Both the position numbers and the translations under genes were made by a program. Shown here in pieces: positions 1 to 7,982 of a DNA stretch of 64,000 nucleotides. This DNA is from an uncultured Spirochaetaceae bacterium (GTDB lineage Bacteria; Spirochaetota; Spirochaetia; Sphaerochaetales; Sphaerochaetaceae), in NCBI GenBank assembly GCA_944389025.1, contig CALXKU010000003.1, positions 62,001 through 126,000 of the forward strand, written 5' to 3'. Each line of letters starts with the position of its first letter. The first letter of the stretch is position 1. A model generated the notes under the pieces. It had not been told where the DNA came from, made no database searches, and worked only from the letters and a program-made list of their open reading frames with translations.

Positions 1-1
1 G

Positions 2-334
2 GAGTTCATCATGTGGATGGTATCTCCTGAGGTGCAGGCCGAGTGGGCTATGGCGACAGGTTATCTCCCTGTGAACAAGAAATCTCTTGAACTTGATTCT
101 TATAAGGAGTTCGTCGCTGCAAGTCCTGCAGTAAGCGTAGCTCTTGAGCAGCTCATGGAAGCCCTCCCTTCAACCCAGGAGACTGTCATGAACATGCAGG
201 ATGAGATCAGCGGTTACATCAAGACTGCTGCGACCGATGTAAAGAACGGTACGATCTCTGCAGAAGAGGCTGTGGATAGGATTATCGCTGAATCCGAGCA
301 GGCGTTCAGTACCTACAACAGGGCAAACCAGTAG
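2..334 (+). CDS. Sugar ABC transporter substrate-binding protein, C-terminal part
   Basis: The reading frame is open from the window edge, so only the last 110 residues are visible. The segment with WMVSPEVQAEWA followed by TGYLPVN is the hallmark C-terminal lobe of family 1 extracellular solute-binding proteins (UgpB/MalE type), which deliver sugars or glycerol-phosphate to an ABC permease in the inner membrane. Downstream lie sugar-isomerase and nucleoside genes in the same direction, so it probably closes the transport part of that operon. The ligand cannot be told from this fragment; permease genes would have to lie upstream of the window. Confidence 0.8.
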   Translation, partial: EFIMWMVSPEVQAEWAMATGYLPVNKKSLELDSYKEFVAASPAVSVALEQLMEALPSTQETVMNMQDEISGYIKTAATDVKNGTISAEEAVDRIIAESEQAFSTYNRANQ

Positions 335-382
335 CTAAAGCGGGGGTGCGGCATCAGCCGTATCCCCTTATAAGGAGTTAAA

Positions 383-1258
383 ATGCGGCTTTCCACATCC
401 ACGAACATCTATCTGAGACGTCCGGGTAATCGTTTTGCTGAAATAGAGGAGTCCATGAAGGTCTGTGCAAAAGCAGGATTCAGGGTGATGGATCTCAATT
501 TCTACGATGCTACCTCGTTCCATCTTGAGTTCATGTCACCTGCATGGGAAAGCTGGGCGAAAAGGGTAAAGGATCTGGCCGCGGAGCTTGGCATCGAGTT
601 CAGCCAGGCTCACTCCAGTTTTTATAATTTCTGCGAACCTGATATTCCGGATTGGGAATATTGGGAGACGTCTGTTAGAAGAAGTGTTCAAGCCGCAGAA
701 ATCATAGGAATTCCATGGATCGTGATTCATGCCGGAACCGCATTCGATGCCGAGGATTACAGGAAGGAATCCCGGAAAAGGAACATAGCATACTTCAGAC
801 CACTTCTTGCATTCGCCGCAGAGCATGATATAGGCCTTGCGATAGAGAACCTATGGGATCTCGCCATCAGGCCGAGGCGGAGGTATACGGCCAACGCTGA
901 GGAGCTGATGGAGCTTGTCACGGCTTTGGATGCTTATGGTGACGGGCGTGTCGGTACATGCTGGGATTTCGAACATGCGGACATAATGGGACAGAGCCAG
1001 AGGGAAGGGCTCTTGCTACTTGGCAAAAGTCTGAAATGCACTCACGTATCGGACCAGACCGGGATAAACAATGACCATATACTCCCTCTTTACGGCTCGA
1101 CAGACTGGAAAGAGTGCGTTGGCCTTCTCAGGGAGATCGGATACGAGGGGGATTTCACCTTCGAAATGCACCGCTATGGCATGAATACCCCCGAGCCTCT
1201 CATTCTTGATGCCCTGCGCTATAGCATAAAGGTTGGAGAATACATCCTTTCACTTTAG
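383..1258 (+). CDS. Sugar phosphate isomerase/epimerase (TIM barrel, AP_endonuc_2 family)
   Basis: The 291-residue protein has the xylose-isomerase-like TIM barrel of COG1082. The pattern of metal ligands is visible in order: the strand end VIHAGT, LAIENLW with its Glu, TCWDFEH with Asp and His, THVSD, and the terminal Glu in FTFEMHR. Family members isomerise or epimerise free or phosphorylated sugars, often inositol, tagatose or unusual ketoses. The AAGGAG ribosome site 6 nt before the ATG fixes the start. It lies 48 bp after the binding-protein gene and 9 bp before the SIS gene, so it is operonic. The substrate is unknown. Confidence 0.8.
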   Translation: MRLSTSTNIYLRRPGNRFAEIEESMKVCAKAGFRVMDLNFYDATSFHLEFMSPAWESWAKRVKDLAAELGIEFSQAHSSFYNFCEPDIPDWEYWETSVRRSVQAAEIIGIPWIVIHAGTAFDAEDYRKESRKRNIAYFRPLLAFAAEHDIGLAIENLWDLAIRPRRRYTANAEELMELVTALDAYGDGRVGTCWDFEHADIMGQSQREGLLLLGKSLKCTHVSDQTGINNDHILPLYGSTDWKECVGLLREIGYEGDFTFEMHRYGMNTPEPLILDALRYSIKVGEYILSL

Positions 1259-1267
1259 GAGAAATGA

Positions 1268-2386
1268 ATGAATGAGTACATGGGCCTGATAAACCAGGTC
1301 AGAAGCCTTCCTGAGCTTATCAGGAATCAGTATGAGGATCTTGAAAGGAAGACAAGGAGCGCTTTAAGCACACCTGAGATTTTCAAGGTAATGCGTGTGA
1401 CACTCACCGGATGCGGGGACTCGTATGCAGCTTCCCTGGCAGTAAGGGATGCGTTTGCAAGTCTTACAGGATTAGCTGTGGATGTGATCCCATCCATAGA
1501 ACTGAGCAGGAGCTATGACAGGTCGTTCTTCGGATGGGCGCCGCTCAATCCGCTTGTGATAGCCGTAAGTAATTCTGGAAGCGTTGCAAGGGTTGCAGAG
1601 GCAATAAGCCGTGCCTCAAAATACGGTGCTTTCACGCTTGGTGTGACGGGTAACCGCAAAAGCCCACTTGCTGAGGCATCAAGTCGTATCCTTGACCTTG
1701 ACATTCCTTCATTTGAAGCCGCACCTGGGACTAGGTCATACGTGGTATCAGTTCTTGCATTACTTCTTCTTGCGATCAGAATCGGAGAGGTAAGGGGACG
1801 TTACAGCATGGATGAGGCGATGAGAATGAGGCTTGATATACTATCTCAGGCAGATGAGCTTGAAAGGCTTCTTCCATCAATTGAAAGTGAAATGAAAGAA
1901 CTTTCAATAAGATGGGCAGATCTTGATGGCTATGATTTCATAGGAACAGGAATGGAGTTCGGAAGTGCCTGGTATGCTCATGCGAAAGTCCTTGAAATGC
2001 TGGGAAAGTACTCCTCCTATAAGAACTCGGAGGATTGGCTCCATACGAATCTTTTCCTGAGGAACAATCATAAAACCGGTACTCTCGTATTCTCAGATGA
2101 CCGCAATGGTGCGTATGGCAGAACAGAAGAGCTCATCGGTTATGCCTCAAAGCTTGAGCGTCCGCTTCTTGTCATTGGTGACACTGATGAGGATGTTCCT
2201 TCTATCCGTACTCCGAAGACAGAATATTTATTCAATTCGGCTCTTACGGATTTCACTCCTGTCAACATACTCTTGAACCACATAGCAAATGCTATTGGAG
2301 AAGAGGACGGAAGGGGGTGCAAGGGTGTCTGGAAGATAGCAGATGGTGCCAAGTGCATCAGAGAGAGTGAGATTAAGATACTTTGA
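1268..2386 (+). CDS. SIS domain sugar isomerase/deaminase-like protein
   Basis: A protein of 372 residues with two SIS (sugar isomerase) domains as in GlmS C-terminal and FrlB/AgaS-type proteins. The first shows LTGCGDSYAASLA near residues 47-59 and the loop AVSNSGSVARV near 100, the classical phosphosugar-binding Ser/Thr pattern. The second domain, from about residue 215, has FIGTGMEFGSAWYAHAK, typical of fructosamine deglycase-like proteins. Likely role is isomerisation or deamination of an amino or ketose phosphate in the cytoplasm. The start lies 9 bp after the preceding gene and the end abuts yjbQ, so co-transcription is likely. Confidence 0.78.
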   Translation: MNEYMGLINQVRSLPELIRNQYEDLERKTRSALSTPEIFKVMRVTLTGCGDSYAASLAVRDAFASLTGLAVDVIPSIELSRSYDRSFFGWAPLNPLVIAVSNSGSVARVAEAISRASKYGAFTLGVTGNRKSPLAEASSRILDLDIPSFEAAPGTRSYVVSVLALLLLAIRIGEVRGRYSMDEAMRMRLDILSQADELERLLPSIESEMKELSIRWADLDGYDFIGTGMEFGSAWYAHAKVLEMLGKYSSYKNSEDWLHTNLFLRNNHKTGTLVFSDDRNGAYGRTEELIGYASKLERPLLVIGDTDEDVPSIRTPKTEYLFNSALTDFTPVNILLNHIANAIGEEDGRGCKGVWKIADGAKCIRESEIKIL

Positions 2387-2393
2387 GGTGATT

Positions 2394-2813
2394 ATGTACA
2401 GGGAAATAGGAATAAGCACGACGAGTGAAGACGGGCTTTATGAGATTACGGACGATGTGAGGAAAACTGTTGAAGAAAGCGGTGTCAGGGAAGGCCTCTG
2501 CATCGTATATTCTCCGCATACAACGGCAGCTGTGACGGTAACATCACGCATGGACTTAAACGGATTCGAGGATCTTAAGGATGAGATAAGAAGACTTGTT
2601 CCAACGAGGGTCGATTTCAAGCATCAGGCAGACACCCCCAGTGATGCTGCAGGTCATATTAAATCAGCTCTCATCGGCGTGGAGAAGATATTCATCGTGC
2701 ACGATGGTAACCTTATTCTGGGATCATCCCAGGGGATATTCTTCATGGAGTTCGACGGACCGAGAAAACGCAAGGTTTCTGTGATGGTAACTCGTCATGA
2801 TAGTACGTGTTGA
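2394..2813 (+). CDS. yjbQ: YjbQ family (UPF0047) protein
   Basis: A 139-residue YjbQ/UPF0047 protein. The family signature is clear: YSPHTTAAVTVTS, then NGFEDL, then HQADTPSDAAGHIKSAL with the conserved His residues, and a C-terminal LGSSQGIFFMEFDGPR strand. E. coli YjbQ has weak thiamine-phosphate synthase activity, but the physiological role is unsettled. The start was placed at the ATG preceded by GAGGTG rather than at an upstream in-frame ATG that would overlap the SIS gene. The 3' end overlaps the next gene by 17 bp, so translation is probably coupled. Confidence 0.85.
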   Translation: MYREIGISTTSEDGLYEITDDVRKTVEESGVREGLCIVYSPHTTAAVTVTSRMDLNGFEDLKDEIRRLVPTRVDFKHQADTPSDAAGHIKSALIGVEKIFIVHDGNLILGSSQGIFFMEFDGPRKRKVSVMVTRHDSTC

Positions 2814-3582
2814 GAAGAGTGCTGAGATATTCCGTATCGACAAGGCAGGGGAGAGGCATCTTAACATATATAAGGGATGCCCGATCGGCTGTCCTTTCTG
2901 CTATTGGCAGGCCGATCCCAGCTGGAACGGGTATCTATATGTCTATAGCGATGTCAGAGAACGGCTTGAAGCGGAGATAGGCTCCGTCCCCCCATCTTCC
3001 TTAATCAGGTTGAGCTATGGGCCTCTGGAGAAGGAGTGGCGGCTTGCACGCAGCTGCATCTCGCTCCTGCTTGAGCATGGCATGCGCCTCATAATATCTT
3101 CCGACTACCCGGAAATCCTTGATGATATCGGGATGCTTTCCTCCCATAAGGAGCAGGTAAAGGTCATTATCGAGCTTTCGAAATTCAAAGCCATGGATGA
3201 GTTCAACAGAAGTGGAAGCAACATGTATTTCGATATCGCGAATGAGCTGAGAAGGAACGGAATCGATGTGTCTGCGACTGTCTCCCCGGTGCTTCCAGGC
3301 ATTACCGATGTGGAGGAGATTGCAAGGCATCTTCCGTCCATCCCAGTGCATATATCGCTTCTTGATGTGAGGCCGGGAACGCTCTGGGGTGAGAATACGC
3401 TCTCATACGTAAGAGACAACTATCCTGAGCTTTATCAGGATTATCTGGCAATATCTGAGTCTGGACGTGATCCATATTACGAGAGCCTTTACGAGAAATA
3501 TAAGGATGGGAAAGGACAGATACGGACCGATCTGCCATTTTACGATACGCGCCCAAAAGGGAATGCTGATGCGATCAGATGA
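2797..3582 (+). CDS. Radical SAM protein (SplB-like, CX3CX2C)
   Basis: A protein of 261 residues with a radical SAM cluster motif CPIGCPFCYW at about residues 29-38, inside the sequence YKGCPIGCPFCYWQ. The rest fits a compact SAM barrel: a basic-then-acidic LIRLSYGPLEKEW strand, ISSDYPEI, STVSPVLPGIT and LLDVRPG. It is closest in style to COG1533 (spore photoproduct lyase-like) enzymes, whose members cleave or rearrange nucleobases and nucleosides. It overlaps yjbQ by 17 bp and is followed 15 bp later by a nucleoside hydrolase, so a nucleobase or nucleoside substrate is a reasonable inference. The reaction is unknown. Confidence 0.75.
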   Translation: MIVRVEKSAEIFRIDKAGERHLNIYKGCPIGCPFCYWQADPSWNGYLYVYSDVRERLEAEIGSVPPSSLIRLSYGPLEKEWRLARSCISLLLEHGMRLIISSDYPEILDDIGMLSSHKEQVKVIIELSKFKAMDEFNRSGSNMYFDIANELRRNGIDVSATVSPVLPGITDVEEIARHLPSIPVHISLLDVRPGTLWGENTLSYVRDNYPELYQDYLAISESGRDPYYESLYEKYKDGKGQIRTDLPFYDTRPKGNADAIR

Positions 3583-3597
3583 GAAAGGAGTGAAATA

Positions 3598-4545
3598 GTG
3601 AAAAAGAAGATCATACTTGACTGCGATCCCGGAATGGATGACTCAATGGCGATAGTCATGGCTGCCAAGTCGGATGTGCTGAGCCTTCTTGCGGTTACGA
3701 CCTTGAATGGAAACTATCCTGCTGATGTGACTGCGAAGAATGCGCTCAAGGTCGTTGAGATGCTTGGCATTGACATCCCTGTTGCGAAAGGAATGAGTGA
3801 GCCGATGGTCCGTTCATCTCCTCAAGATCCCTTCACCCACGGCAGTGACGGGCAGGCGGATATAAATCTTCCGGAGCCGGAAAGGAGGCTTTCTCCTTTG
3901 CATGCGGTGGACCTGATCATCCGTCTTGTAAGGGAGAACCCGGGGGAAGTGAGTCTTGTTTGCACAGCCCCGCTAAGCAATGTCGCAATGGCAATGAAGC
4001 TTGCCCCGGATATCAAGCCCCTGATAAAGGAGATAATAGCAATAAGCGGTTCGTTCGGACTCAATCAGGCCGCTTTTCTCAATGCCACCGGGGATACTCC
4101 GCAGAGTGAGTGGAATGTCTATGTAGATCCGGAAGCGGCTAAGATAGTCTATGAAAGCGGGGTTCCGTTCAAGGCGATCGGGCTTGATGTCGCGACATTT
4201 TTCAGCGTCGATTTCTCTGATGATGATATTTCCCGTCTCAAAGGATCTGAGAGAAGGGAGGCAAAGTTCCTTTCAAACGCGATAGATTTCGTGAAGGGCA
4301 GGGGATACAAGGCATACTGCACATGCATAGACTGCATGGCCGTTGCATATGCGATTGATAGCTCGCTCATACGCTTTGAAAAATGCCGTGTCGGCATAGA
4401 GACCAAGGATGGACTGACACTCGGGATGACCGTCAGGGATGGGCGTCATCATCACGTATGGCAGGATCTTGAGGAAATAGAAGTGGCCGTAGACGCCGAT
4501 TACAGGCGTTTTCTGGATATGCTTGTCAGCCTGAGCATTGAATGA
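3598..4545 (+). CDS. Inosine/uridine-preferring nucleoside hydrolase family protein
   Basis: A protein of 315 residues. The N-terminal LDCDPGMDDSMAI motif is the Ca2+- and ribose-binding DxDxGxDD signature of nucleoside hydrolases, which split the N-glycosidic bond of ribonucleosides. The usual catalytic HD dipeptide in the C-terminal half is replaced here by CIDCMAVAYAID, so the aspartate is kept but the His is Ile; this could shift specificity away from the standard purine/pyrimidine nucleosides. The GTG start is chosen because AAAGGAG lies 7 nt upstream. It ends just before a deoxyribosyltransferase gene, which supports a nucleoside-processing operon. Confidence 0.82.
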   Translation: MKKKIILDCDPGMDDSMAIVMAAKSDVLSLLAVTTLNGNYPADVTAKNALKVVEMLGIDIPVAKGMSEPMVRSSPQDPFTHGSDGQADINLPEPERRLSPLHAVDLIIRLVRENPGEVSLVCTAPLSNVAMAMKLAPDIKPLIKEIIAISGSFGLNQAAFLNATGDTPQSEWNVYVDPEAAKIVYESGVPFKAIGLDVATFFSVDFSDDDISRLKGSERREAKFLSNAIDFVKGRGYKAYCTCIDCMAVAYAIDSSLIRFEKCRVGIETKDGLTLGMTVRDGRHHHVWQDLEEIEVAVDADYRRFLDMLVSLSIE

Positions 4546-4561
4546 TCAAGGAGGAATGGAG

Positions 4562-5614
4562 ATGGTAACATACCCCGAAGAGGGTCTTTATATCGCAGGA
4601 CCTGAATGTTTTTACGAAAACGGATATGAGCTCTGGTGGGCTGAGCGTAAACTTGCCGAGTTTTATGGAATTCCCGTTGTTATTCCGACATCAACGCCGT
4701 TAAAAGGGAATGCTGAAGATTTGAGGGATAACGCTTTTGAAATCTTTAACGATCTTGTTGAGAAAATGAAAGCCGCGACGGCTATAATTGCCGATCTTGA
4801 GTTCTTCAGAGGCAGTGAACCGGATGGTGGTACCATCTTTGAAATGGGCTGGCTATGGGCGAAAGGGGGATCGCTTTATGCTTTCAGCCGTGACTGCCGG
4901 ATCATGGCGGCAAAGAAGAACAACGTACGCCTTTCAGGAGATAAGGTTGTTGATTACGATGGCCGCGTACTCGGCTACCCCGATCTTCCATTCTGTCCAT
5001 CGATCTCTGCAAGTACGAAGATTATTGAAGGTGATTTTACTGATGCTCTGAAGCTTTACATGGTCGATCTTGTTGAGAAAAGAAAGCATGGTAAGATGTC
5101 TCTTTCTTCACCTGTCTTTCCTGAGCGTATTAGCAACCGGGTGTTCATAGCGACATCTAAGAGGTATGACGAAGACTACGCACAATACAGGGAAAGTGTG
5201 AGAAGCTATTACAAAGAGAGAGGATATGAGGCGGTGTTTCCTGGAGACAATCTTGATGATCTTTCGGACATAAGGGATCCGTATGCAAGAGCTGTGAGGA
5301 TATTCGATGCTAATATGACTCTTCTCTTATCATCGTCAAGCATTGTTGCGGATCTTGACGGTTACCATGGATTTGAGCCTAACAATGATGTATCGTTCGA
5401 GTGCGGAGTCGCATTCGGTGCAGGGCTAAAGTGTATCGCATTCATCTCTGATGGAAGGATCATGAGGGAAAGGATTCCACACCGCGGCTCTTCGAATATT
5501 GACTGGGCAGGCAATACGATAGAGAACTTCAATATGAGTGCGAATCTCATGTTCGGCTGCTGTTTCAACATCCTGGAAGGGGATGCTATCTCCGCACTTT
5601 CAGCATTAGCCTAG
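4562..5614 (+). CDS. Tandem nucleoside 2-deoxyribosyltransferase
   Basis: Two nucleoside 2-deoxyribosyltransferase domains are fused head to tail (about residues 3-150 and 185-348). Each copy keeps the family core: ATAIIADLEFFRG with EPDGGTIFEMG in the first, SSIVADLDGYHGFEP with DVSFECG in the second, so both catalytic Glu residues are present. The enzymes move 2-deoxyribose between nucleobases. A single domain is normally about 150 residues and works as an oligomer, so this 350-residue protein is a built-in dimer. The AAGGAGG site lies 1 nt from one ATG and 7 nt from the next; the latter (4562) is taken as start. Last gene of the operon. Confidence 0.8.
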   Translation: MVTYPEEGLYIAGPECFYENGYELWWAERKLAEFYGIPVVIPTSTPLKGNAEDLRDNAFEIFNDLVEKMKAATAIIADLEFFRGSEPDGGTIFEMGWLWAKGGSLYAFSRDCRIMAAKKNNVRLSGDKVVDYDGRVLGYPDLPFCPSISASTKIIEGDFTDALKLYMVDLVEKRKHGKMSLSSPVFPERISNRVFIATSKRYDEDYAQYRESVRSYYKERGYEAVFPGDNLDDLSDIRDPYARAVRIFDANMTLLLSSSSIVADLDGYHGFEPNNDVSFECGVAFGAGLKCIAFISDGRIMRERIPHRGSSNIDWAGNTIENFNMSANLMFGCCFNILEGDAISALSALA

Positions 5615-5635
5615 GCTTTTGGAACAAAAAGATAT

Positions 5636-5678
5636 GGAGAGATGGCTTTGTTAGTGTTTTTACAAAGCCTTTCTCTCC
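5636..5678. terminator. Strong hairpin between convergent operons
   Basis: GGAGAGA and GGCTTTGT (5636-5651) pair with ACAAAGCC and TCTCTCC (5662-5678) with one internal mismatch and a 10-nt loop. On the minus strand the stem is followed, after about five bases, by CTTTTT. It sits between the converging deoxyribosyltransferase and DUF362 genes, so it probably ends both transcripts. Confidence 0.65.
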
Positions 5679-5750
5679 AAGAGATAGAGTCTTGCTCCTC
5701 AAGTCCTCTCTGATAAGGCATAAGGGGTGCAATATGGTAAGTCATTCCTC

Positions 5751-6641
5751 TTAGAACTCAATCAGCTCGTAATCCCTCACTCCTATGCCGAGAGCTTCTG
5801 CGGCCTCTATAGTATGTATTCCGTTTCTGCTCGTAACACGCTCCATGAAGTGCTCTTTCCCCGGATCGTCCGAATTCATCACGAGATCGATGCACGCCTG
5901 GTCTATTGCCACCGGATCCAGTGATGATAGGAGCCCGATATCCTTCATGCACGGGTCTTCCGCAACAGCGCAGCAGTCGCAGTCAACGGAGAGGTTCTTC
6001 ATGACGTTGATATACGCAATCCTGTCCTTGAAATGTCTTACGACACTTGAAGCGGCATCCGCCATGGCCTCTGGGAACTTAACCTTGTCCGCATGCTTCT
6101 CCCAGGTCTCATAGCGGTCATCAGTTACACCGGCAGAGTGGATCAGGGCCTTTCCTGCACGGCTTGCGCATCCGATCGATAGCTGTTTCAGCGCTCCTCC
6201 GTAGCCTCCCATCGGATGGCCTTTGAAATGGGCCAGTACAAGCATCGAGTCATAGTTCAGGATGTTTTTGCCAAGATGGTTCTCTTTCAGAACTTTTCCA
6301 TCTGGGATTTGCCATATGATATCAGGACCTTCAGCATCCATGAGATCCACATCGAAGTATTTTGTCCAGCCGTGCTCCTTTATGAGTGCCCAGTGCGATT
6401 CGGTGTTGTCCCTGACTCCGCCTGAGGCATCACCGTATGCGGTGTTGCATTCGACGACGGTTCCTTTGACTCTTTCAATCATCGCCTTCCAGAACTCGGG
6501 ATGCAGGTAGTTCTGATTGCCTTTCTCTCCGGAGTGGACCTTTACCGCAACATTTTCTGGCAGTACTATGCCAAGCTTCTCATAAGCCTCCACAACCTTT
6601 TCCGGTGTGAGCGTTCTTGTAAAATACACTTTCGATTTCAT
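5751..6641 (-). CDS. DUF362 domain protein
   Basis: The 296-residue protein matches the DUF362 family: AVKVHSGEKGN near the start, the central AHFKGHPMGGYGGALKQLSIGCASR and the C-terminal GLLSSLDPVAIDQACIDLV. The family is widespread in anaerobes and often fused to ferredoxin domains; this copy has no ferredoxin domain, but carries a DCDCCAVAEDPC cysteine cluster at about residue 214 that could bind metal. No reaction is established. It is the last gene of a five-gene minus-strand operon with two flavodoxin-type proteins and an ABM protein, so an electron-transfer or Fe-S linked role is inferred. Confidence 0.75.
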   Translation of the reverse strand: MKSKVYFTRTLTPEKVVEAYEKLGIVLPENVAVKVHSGEKGNQNYLHPEFWKAMIERVKGTVVECNTAYGDASGGVRDNTESHWALIKEHGWTKYFDVDLMDAEGPDIIWQIPDGKVLKENHLGKNILNYDSMLVLAHFKGHPMGGYGGALKQLSIGCASRAGKALIHSAGVTDDRYETWEKHADKVKFPEAMADAASSVVRHFKDRIAYINVMKNLSVDCDCCAVAEDPCMKDIGLLSSLDPVAIDQACIDLVMNSDDPGKEHFMERVTSRNGIHTIEAAEALGIGVRDYELIEF

Positions 6642-6656
6642 TATTGTTCCTCCGTT

Positions 6657-7190
6657 TTAGATACTTTTTCCGAGCTCGTATGCTTTTCTTGGGTAGTCGG
6701 TTGCCTTTGTCATTGAAAGATTTCCACACCCCTTGCCCAGTATCTCCCCGACGCTTTTGAAATTCATATAGTGGCAGAGTGTCCTGTAGTGATTTGCCAC
6801 ATCATTCATGGTCCAGTCTTTGTCATCCCATGCGGCAACGATGAGCGCTGTTCTCATTCTCTTTTCCGATAGCCGGGTGGTGAAACTGTACCACCTGTCA
6901 ATCGTCAACTTAAGCTGACTTGAGAAGCCGTAGTAGTAGAGTGGGGTGACAAGAACCATCATCTCAGATGAGAGTATCAGCTCTTCAAGAGTCGCCATAT
7001 CATCATCTTGGATGCATTTGCCATTCATGGCACACTTATCGCACCCAAGGCATGGATGGATTGAGCTCCTTGCCGCATCGAATTCCACCACCTCATGCCC
7101 TTTTTCCCTCGCTCCTCTTATGAACTCATCTGCGAGAAGATTCGAGGATCCCTTTTTATGCGGACTGCTTTTTACCACGAGAATTCTCAC
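6657..7190 (-). CDS. NADPH-dependent FMN reductase-like / iron-sulfur flavoprotein
   Basis: A protein of 177 residues with a flavodoxin-like fold: N-terminal LVVKSSPHKKGSSNLLADEF phosphate-binding loop for FMN, and LVTPLYYYGFSSQLKLTIDR, the typical FMN-reductase/WrbA-type second flavin loop. Between them CLGCDKCAMNGKC (residues 48-60) is the compact cysteine motif seen in archaeal and clostridial iron-sulfur flavoproteins, so a [4Fe-4S] cluster next to FMN is likely. It probably shuttles electrons to small acceptors in the cytoplasm. It starts 2 bp after the ABM gene and is 15 bp from the DUF362 gene. Confidence 0.8.
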   Translation of the reverse strand: MRILVVKSSPHKKGSSNLLADEFIRGAREKGHEVVEFDAARSSIHPCLGCDKCAMNGKCIQDDDMATLEELILSSEMMVLVTPLYYYGFSSQLKLTIDRWYSFTTRLSEKRMRTALIVAAWDDKDWTMNDVANHYRTLCHYMNFKSVGEILGKGCGNLSMTKATDYPRKAYELGKSI

Positions 7191-7192
7191 CT

Positions 7193-7519
7193 CTACCTCC
7201 TTATGAAGATGGATTCTGTTTCATCGGATGCATCCGATATGTACCGCTCAACGCTCATATGCAGGTCATACTTTTCCCTGAGCCTTGCAATCTCACTCAT
7301 CATTTCCGTTTTGTGATGCCTGTCCAGAGCCGCCTGATCTTTCCAGATGTCTATCAGAAGGACGGATGAATCATCACGCATAGGGAAGAAATACTCATAT
7401 CTCTCGCATCCTTCTTCAGCTCTGATCTTATCGGCAATCCCATCCCTCTCCATCTCTTCTGCAAAGAGGCGTGCACTGTTATCTTTTCCTTTGTAGAGGA
7501 TGTTTATCGCGATGCTCAT
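7193..7519 (-). CDS. Antibiotic biosynthesis monooxygenase (ABM) domain protein
   Basis: A 108-residue single-domain ABM/YgiN-like protein with a ferredoxin-like alpha-beta sandwich: LYKGKDNSARLFAEEM, the strand CERYEYFFPMRDDSSVLLIDIW, and DQAALDRHHKTEMM with the conserved His pair region. ABM proteins act on quinones or aromatic compounds without cofactors, or simply bind them. In this operon, flanked by two flavodoxin-type genes, a quinone- or flavin-detoxification role is plausible. Spacing is 2 bp to the next gene and 13 bp to the previous one. Confidence 0.75.
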   Translation of the reverse strand: MSIAINILYKGKDNSARLFAEEMERDGIADKIRAEEGCERYEYFFPMRDDSSVLLIDIWKDQAALDRHHKTEMMSEIARLREKYDLHMSVERYISDASDETESIFIRR

Positions 7520-7532
7520 ATCAGTTTCCTCC

Positions 7533-7982
7533 TCAGATTATGTCGCTAGTAACAGGTCCTTTTATGAGCTTTGAGCCCTTTATTCTCAGATAGGGATATT
7601 TTTTCTTTATGTCATTGAGGGCATACGGCATCTGGCTTCCGCCCGATGTTGCGAAAAGCACTATGTCTTTTCCTTCAAGATTCACACTCTCAATGAAAGT
7701 GTTGACTATCCTGGGACAGACTCCCCACCAGATCGGGAATCCGATATATACTCTGTCATAGTCTGAGATATCTGGAAGGCTTCCTTCAAGCTCAGGTCTT
7801 GAGGCCTCATTCTGCATTTCCAGTGAGCTTCTGCTTTTCTTATCCCTCCAGTCGAGAGCATGTGTCGTATATGGCTCTTTTGGTTTTATCTCATAAAGAT
7901 CCGCACCGGCTACTTTAGCAAGCTCTTCAGCTGCCTTCCTCGTAACCGAGCTAGCTGAGAAAAATGTTACAAGCTTCTTCAT
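7533..7982 (-). CDS. Flavodoxin
   Basis: A 149-residue flavodoxin. The FMN phosphate loop is FFSASSVTRKAAEELA at residues 6-21 and the isoalloxazine region is IGFPIWWGVCPRIVNTFIE, the pattern of flavodoxin_4 family (clostridial-type) proteins. FATSGGSQMPYA near residue 111 supplies the third flavin contact. The start ATG overlaps the stop of the TetR gene (ATGA), with GGAGGAA-like sequence inside the TetR 3' end, which argues for translational coupling. A longer in-frame extension upstream runs through the TetR gene in another frame and is discarded. Confidence 0.85.
   Translation of the reverse strand: MKKLVTFFSASSVTRKAAEELAKVAGADLYEIKPKEPYTTHALDWRDKKSRSSLEMQNEASRPELEGSLPDISDYDRVYIGFPIWWGVCPRIVNTFIESVNLEGKDIVLFATSGGSQMPYALNDIKKKYPYLRIKGSKLIKGPVTSDII

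Noticed and set aside
536-826. Minus-strand frame opposite the TIM-barrel isomerase gene
   Set aside because: It is a shadow of a well-supported gene on the other strand, with no ribosome site or domain.
2797-4545. Firm assignment of the radical SAM/nucleoside hydrolase pair to queuosine salvage (QueL/QueK)
   Set aside because: The motifs fit the broad families only; no queuosine-specific residues or transporter could be recognised.
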